This document shows positions 43,818 to 51,991 of a stretch of DNA of 64,000 bases, in pieces. A program made the translations under genes and the position numbers. The stretch is from Bowmanella denitrificans (GTDB taxonomy: Bacteria > Pseudomonadota > Gammaproteobacteria > Enterobacterales > Alteromonadaceae). The stretch spans positions 62,001 to 126,000 of the forward strand of contig NZ_PEBU01000002.1 in assembly GCF_002887595.1 (NCBI RefSeq). The letters are read 5' to 3'. The notes under the pieces were generated by a model. The model worked only from the letters and a program-made list of their open reading frames with translations, was not told the origin of the DNA and did not search any database. The stretch's first letter is position 1, and each line of letters begins with the position of its first letter.

Positions 43818-44531
43818 ATGCGGCTAGGCTTGATGCTGTGTTTTTGTTGTATCGCAGGCAAGGGGCTGGCAGAGGATAACATCATTGATGTGGGTCTGCA
43901 TTATGCCGCGCCTTGGGCCTACGCGGATGCAAGCGGGCAAGTTGTAGGGATTGACTATGACGTGGTTAAGCAGATTTTTTCCCAGGCCGGCTATGAACTG
44001 CGGGTCGAGCTGTTTTCCCATGAACGCATGCTGCAGAAGTTCAGACACAAAGAGCTGGATTTTGTCAGCCCGGTGGCCTTTGATATTCCCGGCGCGCATC
44101 GAACTTTAGCCTATATGGAAATTGAAGATGTGGCCGTCAGTCTGGACACCGCAGGTTTAAATAATCTGGTGCTTGAGGACCTGGCCGATATGCGTATCGT
44201 CGCTTATCAAAAAGCGGCTGACGTATTGGGAAAGGGCTTTGTGGATGCCTTGAACCCGGATGCCTATCTGGAAATAGTTGACAGACAGCGGCAGTTTGAA
44301 CTGCTGACCAACCATAAAGTGGATTTGGTTATCGGCGACAAGCTGGTGTTGAAGTATTTTGCCCAAAAACGCCTGGGCAAAGGCAAGATACGCATCCATT
44401 CGCTGTTCGACAAGCAAGCCTATCCTGCAGCAGCCTGGGATCCGCAACTGGTCAGTGTGTTTAATCAAGGGCTGCAGACCCTAAAGGGCAGTGAAGCATG
44501 GAACCGCATTATGGCAAAACCCAGACCATAG
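43818..44531 (+). CDS. periplasmic solute-binding protein (family 3-like)
   Basis: A 237-residue periplasmic protein with a signal peptide (MLCFCCIAGKGLA). Its binding-protein motifs are VGLHYAAPWAYADASGQVVG and IDYDVVKQIFSQAGYELRVE, with a C-terminal VFNQGLQTLKGSEAWNRIMA. No permease or ATPase genes are nearby, so it is an orphan binding protein, common in this group, and may feed a sensor rather than a transporter. ATG 43818 is preceded by AAGGAG. Confidence 0.85.
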   Translation: MRLGLMLCFCCIAGKGLAEDNIIDVGLHYAAPWAYADASGQVVGIDYDVVKQIFSQAGYELRVELFSHERMLQKFRHKELDFVSPVAFDIPGAHRTLAYMEIEDVAVSLDTAGLNNLVLEDLADMRIVAYQKAADVLGKGFVDALNPDAYLEIVDRQRQFELLTNHKVDLVIGDKLVLKYFAQKRLGKGKIRIHSLFDKQAYPAAAWDPQLVSVFNQGLQTLKGSEAWNRIMAKPRP

Positions 44532-44634
44532 CAAGGGTTGATATATTGTTTCTGTTTAACTAGCCGTTTAGATGGCTGACGATGGCTGGGAATTCAGGCA
44601 CAATGCCAGCCAAACAGGTGAATTGGATAACAAG

Positions 44635-45441
44635 ATGATAAATGTCGGGATCTTTGGTGCCAATGGACGGATGGGCAGAGTACTGATTGAGGCGCTGCAG
44701 CACAATGACCAAGCACAGTTAACGGCGGCGTTAGTGCGTAGCGGTTCAGATTGGCTGGGTATGGATGTGGGGGAACTGGCCGGCATTGGTCGGCAAGGTC
44801 TGACGGTCAGTGACCGTCCCGATGAGCAAGCCGATAGCGTCGAGGTGATGATTGATTTCACCTTGCCAGAAGCGCTGGAAAGCAATTTAAATTGGTGTAT
44901 TGCGCACGGTAAGCCCGTGGTCGTGGGGACAACGGGGCTGAATGCGGCACAAAAAGCTTTGCTGCAACAGGCCGCCACCAAGATTCCGGTGGTTTTTGCC
45001 GCCAATTACAGCGTTGGGGTGAACCTGCTGCTTAATTTACTGAGGCAAACCGCCAGGGTAATGGGCGAGAGTTGCGATATTGAGATCTGGGAAGCCCACC
45101 ACCGGCATAAAGTGGATGCGCCATCCGGCACGGCCGTTGCCATGGGTGAGGCAATTGCCGATGCATTAGGTCGTGATCTTGACCAATGTGCGGTGTACGG
45201 CAGGCAAGGGCATACCGGCGCCAGGCCACAGCAGCAGATCGGTTTTGCCACCATTCGCGCCGGCGACGTGGTAGGCGAGCATACCGCCTTGTTTGCCGAT
45301 ATTGGTGAACGGCTTGAGCTGACGCATAAGGCCAGCAGTCGTCTGACCTTCGCTAACGGCGCGGTCAGAGCGGCAATCTGGCTTAAAGACAAGCCCGAAG
45401 GATTATACGATATGCAGCAGGTGCTAGGCCTGCAGAGCTAA
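44635..45441 (+). CDS. dapB: 4-hydroxy-tetrahydrodipicolinate reductase
   Basis: A 268-residue Dap[21 protein letters not shown] (dinucleotide loop), [16 protein letters not shown], and [20 protein letters not shown] (catalytic His and Lys). It catalyses the second dedicated step of lysine and diaminopimelate synthesis. The start at ATG 44635 gives the normal length; an upstream ATG would add 21 residues outside the family. In many relatives dapB is directly followed by carA; here a pullulanase locus intervenes. Confidence 0.97.
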   Translation: MINVGIFGANGRMGRVLIEALQHNDQAQLTAALVRSGSDWLGMDVGELAGIGRQGLTVSDRPDEQADSVEVMIDFTLPEALESNLNWCIAHGKPVVVGTTGLNAAQKALLQQAATKIPVVFAANYSVGVNLLLNLLRQTARVMGESCDIEIWEAHHRHKVDAPSGTAVAMGEAIADALGRDLDQCAVYGRQGHTGARPQQQIGFATIRAGDVVGEHTALFADIGERLELTHKASSRLTFANGAVRAAIWLKDKPEGLYDMQQVLGLQS

Positions 45442-45442
45442 C

Positions 45443-45471
45443 AAAAACGGGGCTGGTAAGCCCCGTTTTTT
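45443..45471. terminator. bidirectional terminator between dapB and pullulanase genes
   Basis: AAAAACGGGGCT-ggta-AGCCCCGTTTTTT, a long stem flanked by A- and T-runs, serving both convergent genes. Confidence 0.93.
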
Positions 45472-45487
45472 ATGGCGAATTAACAGT

Positions 45488-48400
45488 TTACGGAAGCTCA
45501 ACTGTCAGGACAGGACTGGCCAGATTGCTGGCATCCACTGTCACCTGATACTCACCACCTTCAGACAGAGATAAGGTCAGGTTGTCGTTGCTGCCTGGTA
45601 CCAGATTCACTGTATCACCCGGTGTCACAGTGCTGTTGCCACCCAGGTTGGCACCTCCCGTACCGCCCCAGTCAGCATCGGCAATCTTAAAAGCATGATT
45701 GCCGGCTGGCAGAGTCAGTATCGCCCGATAGCGTCCGTTACCAGCAAATGGCAACGGCATAGTGGTGCCCCAACCATTCAGACTGCCACGCAGATAAAGC
45801 GTATGACTGCCATAGGGAGGGGGAATGGCAGAAGGATCGTCAGGGATAACGGTCAGGCTCGGGCTGGCACTATTACTGGCATCCAGTGCAAAGCGATACT
45901 CACCGGCCTGAATAATGTCGAGACTCAGATTATTTCCTTGCTGGTAAATCGTTTGTGCCTGTCCAATCGCGACTTGGAAACCGCCGCCCAGATTGGCGCT
46001 GGCAAAATCTGCATCGGCAATTTTAAACTCAAAGGTGCCTGGCTGCAGTTGCACATCCAGGGTATATCTGTCGTTACCCTGATAGTGAAAAGGCATGGAG
46101 GTATCCCAGCCGTTCAGACCGCCGCGCAGAAAGATAACCTTCTCACCATAAGGGGGTAGGGCACTTAAGCCGTAGCCCTGCTCGCCGTTTTGCGGTTTAA
46201 CAAATACCGCAGAGGTACGAGGCGGCACAGTGAACAGGTTGTCACTGATACTGACCTGCTGTAAGCGACTATCCAGCGAATGTTGCTGCACCGGATGCAG
46301 TACAAAGCCACTGGCATTGTTAATCCGGATGCTTTGCGTGACAGCGCTGCTGTTAAAAACAACCAACAAGGCATCCAGGGTCGGATCCAGGTCTGTTAAA
46401 CCCAGACCGTCATCCAGACTCATTGCAATAAGTCCCTGCACCTGTTCAGCACCGGTGTTATGGAATTTAAGACGCTGACGGACTTGCTCTACCTGGCGCA
46501 GTCTCAGCAGTGGACTGCCGGCGCGAATCTGCACAAATTCTCTGAATATGACTGCGCTGAAGGCGATGTCAGATGGGCCAACCTGACTGTTGGGGTTAGC
46601 GCTGGCGGCACCGATGGCCTGCCAGTTATTCTGATTGTCGGCTGCGCGGGGCAGACCCACATTCCAGTTATTTGTGCTCATACTGAAATCGACACGGTTA
46701 AACCAGTCGCCTGAATCATAGGTATTGCGATCCATGGATTTTGAGCGCAGCAAATCTGAGCCCAGATGCAGGAATGGAATTCCCTGACTCAGCAATGGAT
46801 AACTCAGGGCCTGATTCTGAATACGTACTCGCTCGGCAGCATCAAGATCCGAAGGCAGAACTAGTTGCAGCTTGTCCCACAATGTTTCATTGTCGTGCTT
46901 GGATACATAGTTGACCGTGTCAGCCGGGTCTTGTGCATAGCCCGCGGGTTGGCCGTTCCACTGATAGTCATAGGCAGACAGGTAGTTACCGCTGGCAGCC
47001 ACAAATTCAAAGCTGCCGATATTCCCTGCCAGACCGATGCGGGTGGTATCCTGCTCGTGCAAACTGCCACCGGCGCTGAACAGGGCACCGCTGCGCAGCG
47101 CTTCACGCTGTCTGTCAGAGAAGGTGCCGACCTCGGTGCCCGCCATGGCTAACTGAGAAGCCTGTTCAAAGCGCCGGTTATTCACCACCTCGCCGAAGTT
47201 CCAGCCTTCGCCATAGAAATAGGTGTCTGGATCTACTGCCCTGACGGCTTCTCTGGCCGCCAATACTGCTTCACGGGGAATATGGCCCATCAGATCAAAG
47301 CGAAAGCCGTCAAAGCCAAACTGCTGGGCGAATATTACCAAAGAGTCGTCCATCAGCTTGCTCATCATACGCATTTCCGTTGCGGTGTTTTCGCAACAGG
47401 TGGAGTTCTCGATACGGCCACTGACCTCATTAAGACGCTGGTAATAGCCAGGGACCAGCTTGTCCAGCACCGAATTGTCGTACAGGCCTGAAGAAGCCGT
47501 ATGGTTGTACACCACATCCAGTACTATGCGCAGCCCCATCTCATGCAAGGCCAGATTCATGGCACGCATTTCCACAATTCGCGCTTCACCATCCGGATCG
47601 GTGGCATAGCTGCCCTCTGGCGCGGCGAAATGCTGTGGGTCGTAACCCCAGTTAAATCCGTCCAGACTGCGCATAGATTCAACCAATGCCTGGGCGTCTG
47701 CTGTACCTGGGGTATAGCCTTCCAGCACTTGTTGTATGGTGGTGCTGGGATTTTCCACGCCACACACCGGCGCCGCGGCGTTGAACTGACACAGGCGCGC
47801 TACGGTATCGGTCAGCTCGACCCGTTTGCTGGTATCTTCTTCGACAGAAGCAATATCATTGGCCGGTAACAGGTGAATATGGGTAAGACCCGCCTGTTGC
47901 AGTGCCCGAATATGCTGTACCGACTGACTACCGGCTTCGGTAAAGGCCAGGTACTTACCGCGGTTGGCGCTGCTGACCGTTTCATCCCAGATACTGAAAT
48001 CACGAATATGGGTTTCATAGATAATACTGTCTTCCGGCGCAGCAACAGTAGGTACCGGATGGTTGTCCCAACCGGCAGGTTTAAGGTCAGCATCATCCAG
48101 ATTAACCAACTGGCTGAAACGCCCATTGGTAGACAAACTCAGCGAATAAGGGTCTGTGGTACTCAGAGTTTCAAACTGTTCGGTGAGTGGGTGATAAACA
48201 TCCAGCTGGAACCGGTAGAATTGCCTGTCTAATTCAGCTTTTGGGCCTGTAAACGTCCAGATGCCAGTGTCATTGTCACGCTGCATTGGGTGGCTGGCGA
48301 TGGGGTTCTTTTGCTTGTCATACAGTGCGATAGACAAGCTTGTGGCGGTGGGCGCCCAGACCGAGACGCGGATCTGTTCACCCAGATATTGGACCCCCAG

Positions 48401-49534
48401 TACCGTCTCATCGGCATCGTCATTTGCTCTGGTGTAAAGATAGTCCAACAGCCTTGCTGACTGCACCCGGGTGGCGTCTAACAGATTGCCGTCACTGTCC
48501 AGTGCCACGGCAATAAGTTGAGCGCGGGCCAGTTGCTTGGCATCGTCGTCGGTTAAGCTCAAATTAAAGCCGCTGAAACCTTGCAGTTGAGGATCGCGCT
48601 GATAAAAACCGTCGTCAGCTTGCTGTGGCAGCAATGCCACAAAACTGGTGTTTTGCAGGGTATTTAAATCAAGGGGAGACAGGCCCGCTGACGCGCTATG
48701 ATAAAGGCGGTACTCATCGGCCTGGCCGGTTTGCCAAAGGAGTGTGTCGGTAGCCAGCCAATGCGCTCGCGCACCGTCCAGAAATAAAGGACGCGTGGTA
48801 ATAGGTTGGTACCAGATTTCCGGGTAACCATCAAAAGTGAAACCTTGTTGTCCCTGCCCGGGCACAAAACGGCTGTTGTCCGGTCCCAGTGCTTTAGCAT
48901 CGCCCTTGTGAATAATAAAGTTGTAGCAAGCGGCACCAGGTTCAATGCTCAGAATGTAGTAGGCACCGTATTGGGCATGCACGCCATCTGCCGGATAGGG
49001 ATTGGCCCAGTTGGCAAAATGCGGGCTGTCGCTGGTTGGCGAAGCATAGTTGCCACAGCCTTCGCCTTGCCACAAATGCAGACCCCAACCGCTGTAGTCC
49101 TGATCCTCGCGCTGGTAGAACAAGGCAATTTGGTTTTCAGCCAGCACCAGGCCGGTGTCAGATGTGCTGCTTTGCGATTGCAAACGCAGTGATAAAGACA
49201 GGGGGATGCGCTCCAGACTCAGCATCAAATTAAATTGCAGCGATTGTCCCTGGGTCAGCGTGTTGGTATCCAGCAGGAGATAAGGTTTACCGTCCAGTTC
49301 GCCATCGGCATTCAGGATGCTGTGGCTGCTGGCATCCACCATCACGCGCATCGTACCCGACAGGGGGGTACTGCCATGGTGGGTCAGAGTGACCAGGCTG
49401 CGATATTGTTGATTGACACGGTCAAATACCGGTCGTGAGGCATAGTCAAAAGTCACTTCCTGCTGATCCTGCCAGTCGGCGGACGCTGGCAGGCACAAGA
49501 CGCATAGCAGTAGGCCTAACAGATAACGTGTCAT
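45488..49534 (-). CDS. pulA: secreted pullulanase-type alpha-1,6-glucosidase with tandem C-terminal repeats
   Basis: A 1348-residue exported enzyme (signal ending near LPASA). It has an N-terminal region with a CBM41-like domain (IALFYQREDQDYSGWGLHLW), a CBM48-like domain and a GH13 catalytic domain. The GH13 motifs are FNWGYDPQHFAAPEGSYATD, LDVVYNHTASSG, GFRFDLMGH (nucleophile Asp), YFYGEGWNFG (acid Glu) and NYVSKHDNETLW. Two similar about 105-residue units follow (residues about 1134-1245 and 1246-1348, each starting LRGxLNGW and containing FKIADAD), probably starch binding. It debranches alpha-glucans outside the cell. The start overlaps the PEP-CTERM gene by one base. Confidence 0.93.
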   Translation of the reverse strand: MTRYLLGLLLCVLCLPASADWQDQQEVTFDYASRPVFDRVNQQYRSLVTLTHHGSTPLSGTMRVMVDASSHSILNADGELDGKPYLLLDTNTLTQGQSLQFNLMLSLERIPLSLSLRLQSQSSTSDTGLVLAENQIALFYQREDQDYSGWGLHLWQGEGCGNYASPTSDSPHFANWANPYPADGVHAQYGAYYILSIEPGAACYNFIIHKGDAKALGPDNSRFVPGQGQQGFTFDGYPEIWYQPITTRPLFLDGARAHWLATDTLLWQTGQADEYRLYHSASAGLSPLDLNTLQNTSFVALLPQQADDGFYQRDPQLQGFSGFNLSLTDDDAKQLARAQLIAVALDSDGNLLDATRVQSARLLDYLYTRANDDADETVLGVQYLGEQIRVSVWAPTATSLSIALYDKQKNPIASHPMQRDNDTGIWTFTGPKAELDRQFYRFQLDVYHPLTEQFETLSTTDPYSLSLSTNGRFSQLVNLDDADLKPAGWDNHPVPTVAAPEDSIIYETHIRDFSIWDETVSSANRGKYLAFTEAGSQSVQHIRALQQAGLTHIHLLPANDIASVEEDTSKRVELTDTVARLCQFNAAAPVCGVENPSTTIQQVLEGYTPGTADAQALVESMRSLDGFNWGYDPQHFAAPEGSYATDPDGEARIVEMRAMNLALHEMGLRIVLDVVYNHTASSGLYDNSVLDKLVPGYYQRLNEVSGRIENSTCCENTATEMRMMSKLMDDSLVIFAQQFGFDGFRFDLMGHIPREAVLAAREAVRAVDPDTYFYGEGWNFGEVVNNRRFEQASQLAMAGTEVGTFSDRQREALRSGALFSAGGSLHEQDTTRIGLAGNIGSFEFVAASGNYLSAYDYQWNGQPAGYAQDPADTVNYVSKHDNETLWDKLQLVLPSDLDAAERVRIQNQALSYPLLSQGIPFLHLGSDLLRSKSMDRNTYDSGDWFNRVDFSMSTNNWNVGLPRAADNQNNWQAIGAASANPNSQVGPSDIAFSAVIFREFVQIRAGSPLLRLRQVEQVRQRLKFHNTGAEQVQGLIAMSLDDGLGLTDLDPTLDALLVVFNSSAVTQSIRINNASGFVLHPVQQHSLDSRLQQVSISDNLFTVPPRTSAVFVKPQNGEQGYGLSALPPYGEKVIFLRGGLNGWDTSMPFHYQGNDRYTLDVQLQPGTFEFKIADADFASANLGGGFQVAIGQAQTIYQQGNNLSLDIIQAGEYRFALDASNSASPSLTVIPDDPSAIPPPYGSHTLYLRGSLNGWGTTMPLPFAGNGRYRAILTLPAGNHAFKIADADWGGTGGANLGGNSTVTPGDTVNLVPGSNDNLTLSLSEGGEYQVTVDASNLASPVLTVELP

Positions 49535-50205
49535 CAGATGGTTCTCCTGCGCATCAACAGCAGGCCCAGCAATAATAAAGCGGGCAGGGGCGGCTCTGGC
49601 ACTTGGGTAGAAACAGCATCCAGGCGGACATTATCAATGGCTAAACTGGAAAATAAACCATCCCCTATGGCCAGCCCTTCCTGCAGACTAAAGTCCAGGA
49701 ACCAGCCCGATTGATTATAAAAGCTGCTGTCGAGTTGCACAGAGAATGTGCCCGAGCCATAGCTGCTCAGCCCGTTCATAGCAGACTGCAACAGAGCACC
49801 AAGTTGTCCATCAGCCCCATACAGATTGCCCAACCCGTCATTTAGAGCAATATTGAAGAAATCGCCTATTTGCGGATCGCCATCGGTGCCGAAAAACGCC
49901 CAGTCGAAACTTAGCCACAGAGACTGACCGGCGGCCATGCTCAGATCCAATTCCTGATACAAGGTGTTGGCAAAAAACGCGCTGGCACTTTGACCGTCAT
50001 CTACGCTTAACACCGCGCGGCAGTCGCCGGCGTTATTGTCTATGGCAAAGTCACCGGTCGGACCGGGGTCGCCGCTGCCATCCGTATCCAGACTCCAACC
50101 GCTGAGGGTGCAGCTTTGGAAATCGCCGTTAGAAATCATGGCCGCCTGGGCTGACCCGGCGCAGAACAGGTAGAAAGGCAACAGCAGAGATAAATAAGGT
50201 TTCAC
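49534..50205 (-). CDS. PEP-CTERM sorting-domain protein
   Basis: A 223-residue secreted protein with signal peptide (LYLFCAGSAQAA-like) and a beta-sandwich core beginning MISNGDFQSCTLSGWSLDTD, resembling carbohydrate-binding-like 'NGDFES' domains. The C-terminus VPEPPLPALLLLGLLLMRRR is a PEP-CTERM tail, recognised by an exosortase/archaeosortase encoded elsewhere. Its stop and the pullulanase ATG overlap as ATGA, so the two are translationally coupled. It probably assists starch binding or surface display. Confidence 0.87.
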   Translation of the reverse strand: MKPYLSLLLPFYLFCAGSAQAAMISNGDFQSCTLSGWSLDTDGSGDPGPTGDFAIDNNAGDCRAVLSVDDGQSASAFFANTLYQELDLSMAAGQSLWLSFDWAFFGTDGDPQIGDFFNIALNDGLGNLYGADGQLGALLQSAMNGLSSYGSGTFSVQLDSSFYNQSGWFLDFSLQEGLAIGDGLFSSLAIDNVRLDAVSTQVPEPPLPALLLLGLLLMRRRTI

Positions 50206-50241
50206 TGGTTTCTCCAGAAGTGTTAACGGAATATTTACAAC

Positions 50242-50276
50242 TGCCTGACATTAGATGAATGAAAACTCGTCAGGCA
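50242..50276 (-). promoter_or_regulatory. inverted repeat upstream of the PEP-CTERM/pullulanase operon
   Basis: TGCCTGAC (50242-50249) and GTCAGGCA (50269-50276) form 8-bp perfect arms around a 19-base spacer, 37 bp upstream of the PEP-CTERM start codon. Candidate operator or leader hairpin. In the rest of the gap to 50608 I see no convincing gene. Confidence 0.35.
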
Positions 50277-50608
50277 AGGGCTTCAGGCTGGTAAATCCGC
50301 TGAATACGTATGCAGTTGTCAGGCTGTCGGATTTTTTAACAAATGGCTTGGTGAGAATAGACGGCTAGTAGTTTTTTTGCCTTGATGGGCTGGTGTATGG
50401 CAAGAACACTGCTGCCGATTTCCAGGCGGGTAGGAAAGCGGCCCTGTCAGCATGCCAACGGACAGGCTTGGGCTGTCAGAGAATTATACAGTTGGGGCGC
50501 TGATGAGCGGCGTCGACCTGGATTAGGAGCGCCATACAAGGCTGCATGCGCGCTTAGAACAAGGACTGTATGAAGGATACTTATGCTTTTGTGTGTTTTG
50601 CCTTATTT

Positions 50609-50637
50609 TTGAGGTTAAAGGTCTATTTATATAAAAT
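50609..50637 (+). promoter_or_regulatory. candidate sigma-70 promoter of carAB
   Basis: TTGAGG (50609-50614) and TAAAAT (50632-50637) with a 17-bp spacer, about 210 bp upstream of carA. It would give a long leader containing the terminator-like hairpin at 50747-50785. A second, weaker TTGTCA/TACGAA pair is at 50660-50687. Confidence 0.5.
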
Positions 50638-50746
50638 TTCCAATTCAGAATGGACGGATTTGTCAAGTTAATGTAGACTACTACGAATTTGCCAAAATTT
50701 TGCTATTTACCGGGAGAAACCGGCTTGCAGAGCCAGCAAAACAAGT

Positions 50747-50785
50747 AAACGGGATGTAAATTAACAATTTACGCCCGTTTTTTTT
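50747..50785 (+). terminator. terminator-like attenuator in the carA leader
   Basis: AAACGGG (50747-50753) and GTAAATT (50756-50762) pair with AATTTAC (50766-50772) and CCCGTTT (50774-50780) to make a 15-bp stem with one bulged base, followed by T-run to 50785. No plus-strand gene lies upstream that it could end, and it sits 61 bp before the carA start. Hence an attenuator is likely. Small GGCT/AGCC and CCGG/CCGG hairpins precede it. Confidence 0.75.
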
Positions 50786-50846
50786 AGGTTGCCAAAAGAT
50801 CCATATCGCTCAGTAAATGGGTATGGATAGCGAATAGGAGGTTGAC

Positions 50847-51980
50847 TTGACTAAATCCGCCCTTTTGGTCCTTGAAGACGGCACAGTTTTCAAAGGGACC
50901 GCCATCGGAGCCGAAGGTATTGCTGTAGGAGAGGTGGTGTTTAATACCGCCATGACAGGATATCAGGAGATCCTCACCGACCCGTCCTATGCCGAACAGA
51001 TAGTGACCCTCACATACCCCCACATTGGTAATACCGGCACCAATGATGAGGACCAGGAGTCCAACCGAATTTGGGCAAAAGGCCTGATTATCCGAGACCT
51101 CCCCCTGATCGCCAGTAATTTCCGCAACCAGCAAAGCCTTTCTGATTATCTCAAACAACATAACATTCTTGGTATCGCAGACATCGACACCCGTCGTCTG
51201 ACCCGCGTGCTACGTTCAACCGGTGCACAGAACGGTTGTATCGTCGCTGGTGACAACCTGGATGAAGCCAAAGCATTAGCGGCCGCCAAGGCATTTCCTG
51301 GGTTGAAAGGCATGGATCTGGCCAAAGTGGTGTCCACTGATGAGGCCTTTGTGTGGAATCACGGTTCATGGCGCTTAGGCAAGGGCCACGATGAAAATCG
51401 TGAAGATCTGCCTTTTCACGTGGTGGCCTATGATTTTGGTGCCAAGCTCAACATTCTGCGTATGTTGGTCGACCGCGGTTGCAAATTGACTGTGGTGCCA
51501 GCTCAAACCAGTGCCGAAGAGGTACTGGCCATGAATCCTGATGGCGTGTTCCTGTCTAACGGCCCTGGTGACCCAGAGCCTTGTACTTATGCTATTGAGG
51601 CGATTCAAACCATTCTGGCGAAAAATATTCCGGTATTCGGTATCTGCCTTGGCCACCAGTTGTTGGCGCTGGCCAGTGGTGCCAAGACCATGAAGATGAA
51701 ACATGGCCATCACGGTGCTAACCACCCGGTGAAAGACATTCCCAACAATCGCGTGATGATCACCAGCCAGAATCATGGTTTTGCGGTGGACGAAGACAGC
51801 CTGACAGATAATCTGCAAGTGACGCATATTTCCCTGTTCGACAAGACCATCCAGGGCATTCATCGTACCGATAAACCGGCCTTCAGTTTCCAGGGGCACC
51901 CGGAAGCGAGTCCAGGGCCGCACGATGCCGCACCGCTGTTTGACCATTTCATCGAATTGATTGCGGCCAGCAAGAAGTAA
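50847..51980 (+). CDS. carA: carbamoyl-phosphate synthase small subunit
   Basis: A 377-residue glutaminase subunit. The N-terminal domain has [20 protein letters not shown], and the class I amidotransferase domain has nucleophile Cys in [16 protein letters not shown] and His in [14 protein letters not shown]. It hydrolyses glutamine and feeds ammonia to CarB for arginine and pyrimidine synthesis. The start is TTG with AGGAGG 5 bases upstream. It is preceded by a terminator-like hairpin (50747-50785) suggesting attenuation. Confidence 0.97.
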   Translation: MTKSALLVLEDGTVFKGTAIGAEGIAVGEVVFNTAMTGYQEILTDPSYAEQIVTLTYPHIGNTGTNDEDQESNRIWAKGLIIRDLPLIASNFRNQQSLSDYLKQHNILGIADIDTRRLTRVLRSTGAQNGCIVAGDNLDEAKALAAAKAFPGLKGMDLAKVVSTDEAFVWNHGSWRLGKGHDENREDLPFHVVAYDFGAKLNILRMLVDRGCKLTVVPAQTSAEEVLAMNPDGVFLSNGPGDPEPCTYAIEAIQTILAKNIPVFGICLGHQLLALASGAKTMKMKHGHHGANHPVKDIPNNRVMITSQNHGFAVDEDSLTDNLQVTHISLFDKTIQGIHRTDKPAFSFQGHPEASPGPHDAAPLFDHFIELIAASKK

Positions 51981-51991
51981 TAGGGGGAAGC

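Noticed and set aside
50382-50573. 63-codon plus-strand frame in the carA upstream gap
   Set aside because: Arg/Ala-rich random composition and no ribosome site. I considered it because it could explain the terminator at 50747, but support is lacking.
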